A stretch of 64,000 nt of DNA. Origin: Streptococcus henryi DSM 19005. Its GTDB lineage: Bacteria; Bacillota; Bacilli; Lactobacillales; Streptococcaceae. Every line of letters starts with the position of its first letter. The first letter of the stretch is position 1. Below the pieces are notes generated by a model. The model did not search any database. It saw only the letters and a list, made by a program, of their open reading frames with translations, and was not told the DNA's origin. A program made the translations under genes and the position numbers. Shown here in pieces: positions 24,892-35,672 of the stretch. Where the stretch lies: positions 44,623 through 108,622 of the forward strand of contig NZ_AQYA01000029.1 in the NCBI RefSeq assembly GCF_000376985.1, given 5' to 3'.

Positions 24892-25125
24892 TATTGTAAT
24901 GAGTCCCGATAAGACACTTTTCGAACTAAAACAGTTATATGCGTTGTCAACTTGGCTCGGCATACTCCAGTATAGCCTTCGCCCGCATTTCCTAGCCTCT
25001 AACTGTTTTTGAATCGAAAAGGACAGCGAGAAGTTGTCCTTGTAAAGTGGTACTTTGTAACTCTCTTTGTTTTATGGTGAGTGAACTCGCTCATAAAACA
25101 ACGGAAAATCCTATGGGATTTTTCC
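24892..25125 (+). ncRNA. Strongly structured RNA upstream of metK, class unassigned
   Basis: A rod-like hairpin spans 24917-25021: CTTTTCG and AAAACAGTTA pair perfectly with TAACTGTTTT and CGAAAAG. Inside it are TGCG/CGCA, GGCT/AGCC and ATACT/AGTAT. Further hairpins follow at 25019-25041 (AAGGACA/TGTCCTT), 25067-25101 (ten-base TTGTTTTATG/CATAAAACAA) and 25103-25125 (GGAAAATCC/GGATTTTTCC, terminator-like). It has a likely promoter and no coding frame. The long rod with internal loops could be a 6S-type RNA, but I cannot confirm that class. Confidence 0.55.
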
Positions 25126-25139
25126 TAAGAGACTTACTA

Positions 25140-25178
25140 GGAAAAGCCCAAGATTATTAATCGAATCTTGGTTTTTCC
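25140..25178 (+). terminator. Strong terminator-like hairpin upstream of metK
   Basis: GGAAAA and CCAAGATT pair with AATCTTGG and TTTTCC, with the U-rich 3' arm continuing. ACTTAC (25132) and GTAAGT (25191) can extend the base. It could end the upstream RNA or act within the metK leader. Confidence 0.6.
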
Positions 25179-25212
25179 GTCGTAACAGACTGGTAAGTTG
25201 AATTGGAAAGAA

Positions 25213-25290
25213 AACCTAGTTTTTTTCGACAAGTGCTTTTCACTCAAAGTGATAGGCAATTTTTCAAAAATTTTAAGGGGGGACATTTTT
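25213..25290 (+). promoter_or_regulatory. Candidate SMK (SAM-III) riboswitch at the metK ribosome site
   Basis: SMK boxes are known translational SAM switches of metK in lactic acid bacteria and sit directly at the Shine-Dalgarno. Here a TCACT/AGTGA hairpin (about 25240-25252) is followed by an A/U-rich stretch and a very strong AAGGGGGG site seven bases before the ATG. The position fits, but I could not match the conserved SMK core base by base, so this is tentative. Confidence 0.4.
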
Positions 25291-26481
25291 ATGTCAGAAC
25301 GTAAACTTTTCACGTCTGAGTCTGTATCTGAGGGGCATCCTGATAAGATTGCAGACCAGATTTCCGATGCTATTTTGGATGCTATTTTAGCTCAGGATCC
25401 TGAGGCTCACGTGGCAGCTGAGACAGCTGTCTATACTGGGTCAGTCCATGTTTTTGGTGAGATTTCAACGACAGCTTATGTTGATATCAACCGTGTGGTG
25501 CGTGATACTATTGCTGAAATTGGTTATACCAATGCGGAATATGGCTTCGCTGCTGAGTCAGTTGGGGTACATCCTTCATTGGTTGAACAGTCACCAGACA
25601 TTGCTCAAGGTGTCAACGAAGCCCTTGAGGTTCGTGGTGATGATGATCAAGATCCGCTAGATTTGATTGGTGCAGGGGACCAAGGTCTCATGTTCGGCTT
25701 TGCTATTGACGAAACGCCTGAACTCATGCCTTTGCCAGTCTCACTTTCTCACAAATTAGTTAAAAAATTAGCTGACTTGCGTAAATCTGGAGCTATTTCA
25801 TACTTACGTCCAGATGCTAAATCACAGGTTACTGTCGAGTATGATGAAAATGACAAGCCAGTTCGTGTGGATACGGTTGTTATTTCAACCCAGCACGATC
25901 CAGATGTGACTAACCAACAAATTCATCAAGATGTTATCGAGCAAGTCATCAAAGCTGTTATTCCAGAAAAATATCTTGATGACAAGACTAAATTCTTTAT
26001 CAACCCAACTGGCCGCTTTGTTATCGGTGGGCCTCAGGGAGATTCAGGTTTGACAGGTCGTAAGATTATCGTTGATACTTACGGTGGTTACTCTCGCCAC
26101 GGTGGCGGTGCTTTCTCAGGTAAGGATGCCACTAAGGTTGACCGCTCCGCTTCTTATGCGGCTCGCTACATTGCTAAAAACATCGTAGCAGCAGGTCTAG
26201 CAAGCAAGGCAGAAGTACAATTAGCTTATGCGATTGGTGTGGCGCAACCTGTTTCTGTCCGTGTCGACACTTTTGGAACAAATACAGTTGCTGAAAGCAA
26301 GATTGAAGCAGCAGTTCGTCAGATTTTTGATCTTCGTCCAGCTGGTATCATCCAAATGCTTGACCTCAAACGTCCAATCTACCGTCAAACAGCGGCTTAT
26401 GGACACATGGGACGTACAGATATCGACCTACCATGGGAAAAATTGGATAAGGTGGATGCCTTGAAAGAAGCCACTAAATAG
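25291..26481 (+). CDS. metK: S-adenosylmethionine synthetase
   Basis: A 396-residue enzyme that makes SAM from methionine and [23 protein letters not shown] starts the protein, and [10 protein letters not shown] and the signature [22 protein letters not shown] GGGAFSGKD ... [10 protein letters not shown] are intact. The ATG at 25291 follows AAGGGGGG. A long structured region lies upstream and is probably regulatory. A terminator follows at 26491-26526. Confidence 0.97.
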   Translation: MSERKLFTSESVSEGHPDKIADQISDAILDAILAQDPEAHVAAETAVYTGSVHVFGEISTTAYVDINRVVRDTIAEIGYTNAEYGFAAESVGVHPSLVEQSPDIAQGVNEALEVRGDDDQDPLDLIGAGDQGLMFGFAIDETPELMPLPVSLSHKLVKKLADLRKSGAISYLRPDAKSQVTVEYDENDKPVRVDTVVISTQHDPDVTNQQIHQDVIEQVIKAVIPEKYLDDKTKFFINPTGRFVIGGPQGDSGLTGRKIIVDTYGGYSRHGGGAFSGKDATKVDRSASYAARYIAKNIVAAGLASKAEVQLAYAIGVAQPVSVRVDTFGTNTVAESKIEAAVRQIFDLRPAGIIQMLDLKRPIYRQTAAYGHMGRTDIDLPWEKLDKVDALKEATK

Positions 26482-26490
26482 AAAAATAAA

Positions 26491-26526
26491 GATCGTCATA
26501 TCACCTGATATGGCGGTTTCTTTTGT
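26491..26526 (+). terminator. metK terminator
   Basis: GTCATATCA pairs over nine positions with TGATATGGC around a short loop, followed by GGTTTCTTTT. Confidence 0.75.
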
Positions 26527-26612
26527 ATTGGAATCCCATTATCTTTGTTCAAAATTTCTAGGGCAATGGGGTATAAATTCTGTTATACTTTCAGTGAGAG
26601 GTGAAGAAAGGA

Positions 26613-26702
26613 ATTGAACGTTGATTTAAGTTGCTAGAAGAAGGGAGATTGCTTTCCTTGTCTGTTGCTTGGTACAGTCTGCTGGACTATTTCAACGTTC
26701 TT
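26613..26702 (+). other. Long inverted repeat in the leader of the AraC-type gene
   Basis: TTGAACGTTGA at about 26614 is complementary to T(T)CAACGTTC at about 26692, with AGAAGAAGGGAG and CTTTCCTTGTCT able to pair inside. TATACT-like -10 sequence lies upstream near 26583. It may be a structured 5' leader or an operator pair for the AraC protein. Confidence 0.4.
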
Positions 26703-26715
26703 GGTATCTTTATAA

Positions 26716-27548
26716 ATGATGCATCAATTTAACCAAACTATGAATTATTTAGAGACTGTTTTGGATTCAGAAATTGATTCTAAGAAAGTTCAGCAGCTAT
26801 CAGGATATTCCTATGCCATGTTCAGTCGGCTCTTTTCGATTTTGGCTGATATGAGTTTGTCGGAGTATCTGAGAAATCGTAGACTTTCATTAGCTGTTAA
26901 TGATTTAAAAGAAACATCAGAAAAGATTATTGATATTGCTGTCAGATATGGCTATGATTCAGCTGATGCTTTCAGTGCAGCTTTTAAGAAATTTCATGGT
27001 TCCACCCCAACTCAAGTTCGCTCTGGAAGTGCCTATAAGGTCTTCCCACCCGTTAAATTATCACTAAAAATAACAGGAGGAAAAGATATGGATATCAGAA
27101 TTGAAAAGAAAGATGCTTTTGCAGTAGCAGGCCTCTTACTAGAAGGAGTTGATAATAGTCAATGCCCAGCTCTATGGGATAAGCTTTACAGCACTTATTC
27201 CTTTGAAACTTTGGAAGGACTGGGAAATGGGCAATCCTATGGTATTTGTACGGATGTCAAAGAAGAAAATCTCATCAATTATATGGCTGGCTATGATGTA
27301 ACCGACAAGAAAAGGCTAAAGAATTGGGACTTTCTATCATAGAAGTTGAACCAGCTGAATATGCCATTATTCCTGTTAAGGGACCAATCCCAGGATCCAT
27401 TCACCAGGCTTGGAAGTATGTTTTAGAAGTCTTCTTTCCAGAAACAGGCTATCGTCATTCTGGAGCCCCAGACTTTGAAGTATATTCAGAAGCCGACATG
27501 CACTCAGATGACTACGAAATGGAGCTTTGGGTACCAGTCGTGAGGTAA
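26716..27548 (+). pseudogene. AraC-family regulator with GyrI-like effector domain, frameshifted
   Basis: Two AraC helix-turn-helix motifs are seen near the N-terminus (VQQLSGYSYAMFSRLF and IIDIAVRYGYDSADAFSAAFKKFHG), then an effector-binding GyrI-like domain from about residue 118. The first frame stops at 27342 after DKKRLKNWDFLS. The other frame, open from about 27310, reads AKELGLSIIEVEPAEYAII and continues to WVPVVR at 27548, giving the missing half of the domain. One base appears lost in the A-rich run near 27308-27314. The HTH part may still be made, but without the end of its ligand domain. A sequencing error is the alternative. Confidence 0.8.
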
Positions 27549-27598
27549 GTTTCATTAACTATCAAAAATTTATCTAATTAAAAACTATTAAATTATTT

Positions 27599-27637
27599 AA
27601 AAAAGCGAAACAAAAACCATTGTTATCGCTTTTTTTG
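27599..27637 (+). terminator. Terminator before the secreted protein gene
   Basis: AAAAAAGCGA pairs with TCGCTTTTTT, with an inner AACA/TGTT, followed by T. A TGTTATAAT extended -10 promoter follows immediately (27640-27648). Confidence 0.75.
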
Positions 27638-27690
27638 TGTGTTATAATTTGTTTGAAATATCAAGTTATCTTTTTATGGGGGATTAGATA

Positions 27691-29478
27691 ATGAAAAAGA
27701 AAATGTTTTACGTCGCTGCAATATCTGGAATTTTGTTATTTCCAACAACAGTTTCAGCAGAAAATGGTACTGGAATGTACCGTTTATACAATCCGAATAG
27801 TGGTGAACATTTTTACACCGCTGCAATTGGAGAAAAAGATTTTTTAGTTAAAGTCGGTTGGAAGTATGAGGGTGGTGCATGGACTGCTCCCCAAAATGGT
27901 GTTGATGTTTACCGATTATATAATCCAAATGCTGGTGACCACCATTATACAACTAGCAAGGGTGAAAAGGACATGCTTGTAAAAGTTGGATGGAAGTATG
28001 AAGGTGTTGGTTGGAAATCGGGAGGATCATCAAAAGTATACCGTCTTTATAATCCTAATGCGAAAAAGGCTGGGGCTCATCACTATACATTGAGTAAGGG
28101 GGAGTACGATTCTTTAATCAAGAAAGGTTGGAAAGGTGAGGGTGTTGGTTGGTATGCAGAAGATACCTTTGATCCTAAAGTTAGAGTAACGAGCAAAACT
28201 GAAACAACGAAAGAAATAATTAAATATAAATCTATTACTAAAGATGACGATAGCCTATACAAGGGCGAAACCAAAGTCAAGGTAAAAGGGCAAGATGGTT
28301 ACATTGAAACAACTTATAAAATAACTTACAAAGATGGTGTCGAAAGTAAACGACAAAAAGTTAAAGAAAATAAAAAAGATGCAGTTGACGAGGTTATCTT
28401 GAATGGGACTAAAGATAAGATAACAACGAAGACTGAAACAACAAAAGATGTTTTACAATATCAAACAGAATATCAAGATGATGATACTTTAGAAAAGGGA
28501 CAAACTAAAGTAAAAACAGTTGGTCAAGATGGCTATGTTGAAACAACCTATAAAATCACCTACACAAATGGCATGGAAACAGGACGTGAAGTGGTTAAAG
28601 AAAATCGAAAAGAGCCGGTTAATGAGATGATTTTGCAAGGAACATATTATCAATATACTCAAGAATTAACTCCGTTTGATGATGATTATTACGATTATAA
28701 CAATAGAATCTTTAAAACAGAATATGTAGAGGATGCTAGTATCCCTTATGGACAAACTAAAGTTTTAAAAGAAGGGAAACAAGCCTACTATATCGTTACA
28801 GAAAAAAATGGTGCTGTTGTCTCTAAAGAGTTAACGCCAGCTCAAAATGAAGTGATTGGGATGGCTACTGGCGATGTCGCTATGCCATCTACCTATGGTA
28901 CTCTCTTCACTTATCTAAATACCTACAATGAAGATCAATTGTTCGAAAACGCTAACGGCAATTATATTGGTCTTTCAAGATTTTCAAAAGATGAATTAGC
29001 TAAGATTAAGAATACCATTGATATGGACTTGGTTACCAAATATTTCCTTGAGTATTTAAATGCGGATAGAGTGGCTCAGGGATTAGAACCAGTTACCTCA
29101 ACATCATATGGACGAGAAATTGCATCAATACGAGCTCAGGAACAAGCTGATTATGGTTATATGTTTACTGAAGGGAAAAGTGAAGTTCGTCCTGATGGCA
29201 GCTCTTGGAAAACGGTTGATAGTCGAGGGACAGCTCTTTTTGAAGAAGCTTCATTTGCAAGTAGCGAGTTCCATGAAATAGTATCTGAAAAATATTTAGC
29301 TATGGATTTTTATTATAATAAGTGGAAATTTTACTCTTCTTTCTCTTTTAGAAAGAACTACTCAAGAGTAAGCTTAGGCTTGGGATTATCTAAAGGAAAA
29401 CTAAGAAATGGTAGTAGTATTCAATTTGGTCGTGATGAAGAAGGTGTTACATCGGTTGTAGTATTTATTGCTGAATGA
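27691..29478 (+). CDS. Secreted protein with DUF5648 repeats, G5 domains and a CAP-like domain
   Basis: A 595-residue exported protein: signal peptide (about 1-24, ending VSA-EN). Three DUF5648-type repeats follow (about 28-155), each with YRLYNPN, HxYT and GWKYEG motifs. Then come two or three G5-like domains (about 165-390) with KVKGQDGYIETTYKITYKDG patterns. The C-terminal region (about 455-595: FLEYLNADRVAQGLEPVT, RAQEQADYGYMF, RPDGSSWKTV) resembles a CAP/SCP domain. There is no LPXTG motif, so it is probably released or held by sugar binding. DUF5648 and G5 domains are linked to cell-wall or glycan binding. The exact function is unknown. Confidence 0.82.
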   Translation: MKKKMFYVAAISGILLFPTTVSAENGTGMYRLYNPNSGEHFYTAAIGEKDFLVKVGWKYEGGAWTAPQNGVDVYRLYNPNAGDHHYTTSKGEKDMLVKVGWKYEGVGWKSGGSSKVYRLYNPNAKKAGAHHYTLSKGEYDSLIKKGWKGEGVGWYAEDTFDPKVRVTSKTETTKEIIKYKSITKDDDSLYKGETKVKVKGQDGYIETTYKITYKDGVESKRQKVKENKKDAVDEVILNGTKDKITTKTETTKDVLQYQTEYQDDDTLEKGQTKVKTVGQDGYVETTYKITYTNGMETGREVVKENRKEPVNEMILQGTYYQYTQELTPFDDDYYDYNNRIFKTEYVEDASIPYGQTKVLKEGKQAYYIVTEKNGAVVSKELTPAQNEVIGMATGDVAMPSTYGTLFTYLNTYNEDQLFENANGNYIGLSRFSKDELAKIKNTIDMDLVTKYFLEYLNADRVAQGLEPVTSTSYGREIASIRAQEQADYGYMFTEGKSEVRPDGSSWKTVDSRGTALFEEASFASSEFHEIVSEKYLAMDFYYNKWKFYSSFSFRKNYSRVSLGLGLSKGKLRNGSSIQFGRDEEGVTSVVVFIAE

Positions 29479-29806
29479 TGATAGATGATTAATTTAAAGT
29501 TTTTTACATATTGTTTAGATTTATGTAATTATTACTGGTTGTGATTATGAGAGGGGGATATGAACTTCTGTATCAAACGTGCTGGCTAACTAGTAGTTGG
29601 TATTTAAGGAAGGCCAATTTGGTCTTCTTTTCCATTATCTTGTAGCAAAGCAATTATTGCAGTTTTTAAATTTCCTTGATAACAAAGCAACCTGTATAGA
29701 ATCCAAACTCCATTTTAAAATCCATAGTTTTGTTGATTTGTAAAATATTCTAATATATGTTAGAATTAAAAGGTTGAATTCTAGTTATCAGAAAGATTTG
29801 AATGTA
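29479..29806. other. Intergenic region before murA
   Basis: Contains a terminator-like stem GAAGGCCAA/TTGGTCTTC with following T (29609-29630) and a promoter-like TAGAAT near 29761. Nothing coding is supported. Confidence 0.6.
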
Positions 29807-31066
29807 ATGCGTAAAATTATTATTAACGGTGGCAAGCCACTTTCAGGTGAAGTTGCTGTTTCAGGCGCTAAAAATAGTGTCGTTGCTTTAATCCCAGCTA
29901 TTATTTTGGCAGATGATATTGTTACTCTTGACGGTGTTCCTGCTATTTCAGATGTAGATAGTTTGATTGATATTATGGTCTCTATGGGGGCTAAGGTTAA
30001 TCGTGATGGTGAAACTCTTGAAATTGATCCGCGTGGTGTTAAAGATGTACCAATGCCATACGGTAAAATCAATAGTCTCAGAGCTTCTTACTATTTCTAT
30101 GGAAGTTTACTAGGTCGATTTGGTCAAGCAGTAGTAGGTCTACCAGGTGGATGTGATTTAGGCCCTCGCCCAATTGACCTTCACTTGAAGGCTTTTGAAG
30201 CTATGGGTGCAAGTATTTCATATGAGGGTGAGTCAATGCGACTTGCAACAGATGGTGAGCCTATTCATGGTGCACATATCTATATGGATACTGTAAGTGT
30301 CGGTGCAACTATTAACACAATGATTGCCGCAGCCAAAGCAAAAGGACGCACAGTTATTGAAAATGCTGCGCGTGAGCCTGAAATTATTGATGTTGCAACT
30401 CTTCTAAATAATATGGGTGCCCATATTCGTGGGGCTGGTACTGACGTTATTGTCATTGAAGGTGTTGAAACATTACATGGAACACGCCATCAAGTGATCC
30501 CAGACCGTATCGAAGCTGGAACGTATATTGCAATGGCAGCTGCTGTTGGACAAGGTATTCGTGTAACCAATGTCCTTTATGAACACTTGGAATCTTACAT
30601 TGCAAAATTAGAAGAGATGGGTGTACGTATGACAGTTGAAGAGGATTCTATCTTCGTAGAAGCTCAAGAAAACTTGAAAGCTGTATCAGTAAAAACCTCA
30701 CCTTACCCAGGCTTTGCAACTGACTTACAACAACCAATCACACCATTACTTTTAACAGCTCAAGGCCGAGGTGCAATTGTAGATACAATCTATGAAAAAC
30801 GTGTTAACCATGTACCTGAAATGGCTCGTATGGGTGCAGATATTTCTGTTGTGGGTAGCCAAATTGTTTATAATGGGCCAAATCAATTATCTGGTGCACA
30901 GGTAAAAGCTACTGACCTACGTGCGGGAGCAGCGCTAGTTATTGCTGGTTTGATGGCTCAAGGAAAAACAGAAATTACAAATATTGAATTTATCCTTCGT
31001 GGTTATTCAAACATTATCGAAAAATTGACTGCACTTGGTGCAGATATTCAACTAGTTGAAGAGTAA
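29807..31066 (+). CDS. murA: UDP-N-acetylglucosamine 1-carboxyvinyltransferase
   Basis: A 419-residue enzyme for the first committed step of peptidoglycan synthesis. [13 protein letters not shown] (Lys22-Asn23), the active-site Cys116 in [30 protein letters not shown] and [13 protein letters not shown] are present. Cys rather than Asp at the active site predicts fosfomycin sensitivity. The ATG at 29807 is the family start although the ribosome site is weak. Streptococci carry two paralogues (murA and murZ); I cannot decide which one this is. Confidence 0.92.
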   Translation: MRKIIINGGKPLSGEVAVSGAKNSVVALIPAIILADDIVTLDGVPAISDVDSLIDIMVSMGAKVNRDGETLEIDPRGVKDVPMPYGKINSLRASYYFYGSLLGRFGQAVVGLPGGCDLGPRPIDLHLKAFEAMGASISYEGESMRLATDGEPIHGAHIYMDTVSVGATINTMIAAAKAKGRTVIENAAREPEIIDVATLLNNMGAHIRGAGTDVIVIEGVETLHGTRHQVIPDRIEAGTYIAMAAAVGQGIRVTNVLYEHLESYIAKLEEMGVRMTVEEDSIFVEAQENLKAVSVKTSPYPGFATDLQQPITPLLLTAQGRGAIVDTIYEKRVNHVPEMARMGADISVVGSQIVYNGPNQLSGAQVKATDLRAGAALVIAGLMAQGKTEITNIEFILRGYSNIIEKLTALGADIQLVEE

Positions 31067-31083
31067 TCCTTTATTTGAAGAAA

Positions 31084-31118
31084 ACCAACTCCCTTATCTT
31101 TCTGGTGAGGGAGTTTTT
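31084..31118 (+). terminator. murA terminator
   Basis: AACTCCCT pairs with AGGGAGTT around an ATCTTTCTGGTG-type loop, followed by TTTTG. Confidence 0.8.
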
Positions 31119-31288
31119 GTGCTCCCTAGTATAGTAATGAAGTGTTCTATTCTCTTCGAGTATTAGTGAGTATCTCTTGAATTTTAGCAAGCACAAAGCA
31201 ATTTATATATCAGATTTTGGTCAAAAATGTTACAAATGGATAATTTTTTAGAAAATTCATCATTTCTTGTTCTATAATATTTTTTATA

Positions 31289-31323
31289 TGTTATAATACA
31301 AAAAGAGTTGCAACCGATTGCAA
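31289..31323 (+). promoter_or_regulatory. Amylase promoter with LacI/MalR-type palindrome
   Basis: An extended -10 TGTTATAAT (31289-31297) is followed by TTGCAACCGATTGCAA (31308-31323), a dyad centred on CG as recognised by LacI-family regulators such as MalR. A repressor there would sit over the start of transcription. The leader to the ATG is about 170 nt. Confidence 0.65.
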
Positions 31324-31427
31324 TAAAATATAAGGATTTAGGGAGATAAAAATTATAAGATAAATATAGAATTTTGATAAATGCTAGTATATAACCAGTT
31401 GTATTTGGTTTTTTATTTTACATCACA

Positions 31428-34266
<2,839 letters not shown>

Positions 34267-34482
34267 TAGTATTTGAAAACCAAAATGGTATAGTTCGAGT
34301 GAATTAGCTTTCAAACAAGAACTGAGGTGCAGGTAGCGCCAGGAGTGGTTTAGTCTCTTGGAGATTGGTCTTGAAGGAACTTCTTTGTCTCAACTGGAAT
34401 AGGCAAGTCAAAACTGACGATGTATCATTTTGGTTTTATTTGAGTATAATGACTTTTTTTCAAACTAGATGAAAGGTAAACA
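34267..34482. other. Intergenic region after amylase
   Basis: No supported gene. Several short dyads (for example GAAGGAACTTC near 34374) and an AT-rich stretch are present, with no known RNA family recognised. Confidence 0.5.
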
Positions 34483-34538
34483 AAAACGAATGACTCAAGG
34501 GAAGTTTAAAAATCTTCTAGTGACGTCATTCGTTTTTT
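34483..34538. terminator. Bidirectional terminator between amylase and the esterase gene
   Basis: AAAACGAATGAC (34483-34494) pairs perfectly with GTCATTCGTTTT (34525-34536), with T on the 3' side and A on the 5' side, suited to both strands of this convergent pair. Confidence 0.8.
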
Positions 34539-34611
34539 ATATCTTTTATTTTAAAATAATAGCAAAGAGTGTATGGTAGTTTGGCAAAGTCAGTGATTGC
34601 CACAAAAACTA

Positions 34612-35442
34612 TTAATCTTTTAAAGTAAAATGTAAGAATTCAATAAAATGGTCAGCCCAATGTTTTTCATGGTGAATCTCGTTAGCCATAATCAATAACT
34701 GAATATTTTCCATTGGATGGCCAGTTTTAAGAAGAGACTGATAGTAGTGTAGGGTACAATCAATATAAGCCTGGTTCATATTTGGTGCAAAGGTTTCATC
34801 AACTTCATCACCCTCTTTAGTTCCAACTTGGATAAAGACTTTACTGTCTTTATTTAAAGGATGAGAGTCACAGAAGCGCAAGAAATCACGTTCGCTAAAC
34901 CATGAAGCAAGTGAGAAAACACCTAGATTTCCAAAAACTTCAGGGTAGGCAGCCCCCATATAGGCAGTGATGATACCGCCCATTGAAGAGCCCGCTAAGA
35001 GTGTATTTTCTCGGCCAGGTTTTGTACGATAAGTTTTATCTATGAAAGGTTTCACGGTATTGACTACCCACTCACCGTAGGCCATGCCATCGCCACCAAC
35101 ACTGGCAGTCTCACGAGTTGTACCAACATCAGTCATCCAAGGGGCATATTCATTTAGTCGATTGCCCTCTGCGTTATCAATACCAACGATAATAACCTTT
35201 GGCAGCTCTTTATGATTCTTAATCGTTGGAATTATTTTCCATGAGTAACCTGAGAATGATTCCTTACTATAGAAAATATTTTGGCCGTCATGCATGTATA
35301 AAACAGGGTAGCTAGCCCATTCTTCCTTATTATAATCTTTGGGCAAAAGAACACGAATTCGACGCTTTTCTTTGTAATAATCGACATCCAAGTAGTGCTC
35401 TTTCATTTCAAGATAGTAATTATTAAGTTTAGTTTTTTTCAT
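34612..35442 (-). CDS. Esterase D-family alpha/beta hydrolase
   Basis: A 276-residue hydrolase beginning MKKTKLNNYYLEMKEHYLD, with an AGGAG ribosome site (on the minus strand) that fixes the start. The nucleophile Ser is in LLAGSSMGGIITAY (about residue 149), the oxyanion region is YMHDGQNIF, and the catalytic His is in ANEIHHEKHW. The family includes enterochelin-esterase-like and carbohydrate esterases; the substrate is unknown. No signal peptide, so cytosolic. Confidence 0.82.
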   Translation of the reverse strand: MKKTKLNNYYLEMKEHYLDVDYYKEKRRIRVLLPKDYNKEEWASYPVLYMHDGQNIFYSKESFSGYSWKIIPTIKNHKELPKVIIVGIDNAEGNRLNEYAPWMTDVGTTRETASVGGDGMAYGEWVVNTVKPFIDKTYRTKPGRENTLLAGSSMGGIITAYMGAAYPEVFGNLGVFSLASWFSERDFLRFCDSHPLNKDSKVFIQVGTKEGDEVDETFAPNMNQAYIDCTLHYYQSLLKTGHPMENIQLLIMANEIHHEKHWADHFIEFLHFTLKD

Positions 35443-35657
35443 AGTTACTCCTAAAGGGAAAGTTACAGTCATTATATCATAATTTAAGTTTATTTTGAAT
35501 ATTCTGTCCAATCTCTTTTGGAAATAGCAGAGCATTTAATCGAATGAGTCGAAAAGATTACATTTATCGATTTGAAGATTATTTTTAAGCTTTGCTTTTA
35601 AGGTGATTTTGTCTGAGATTGTCATACCATTCTAAAGAAATGCACTAGGTAATGTGG

Positions 35658-35663
35658 TATAAT
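35658..35663 (+). promoter_or_regulatory. Extended -10 of dinG, implying a near-leaderless mRNA
   Basis: TGGTATAAT with TATAAT at 35658-35663; the dinG ATG lies only 9 bases further, so the transcript would start within a few bases of the start codon and no ribosome site fits. Confidence 0.5.
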
Positions 35664-35672
35664 TGAGATGTT

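Noticed and set aside
25034..25060. T-box upstream of metK (AAAGTGGTAC)
   Set aside because: The conserved core GGTGGTACCGCG is not present, unlike the clear T-box at 53882.
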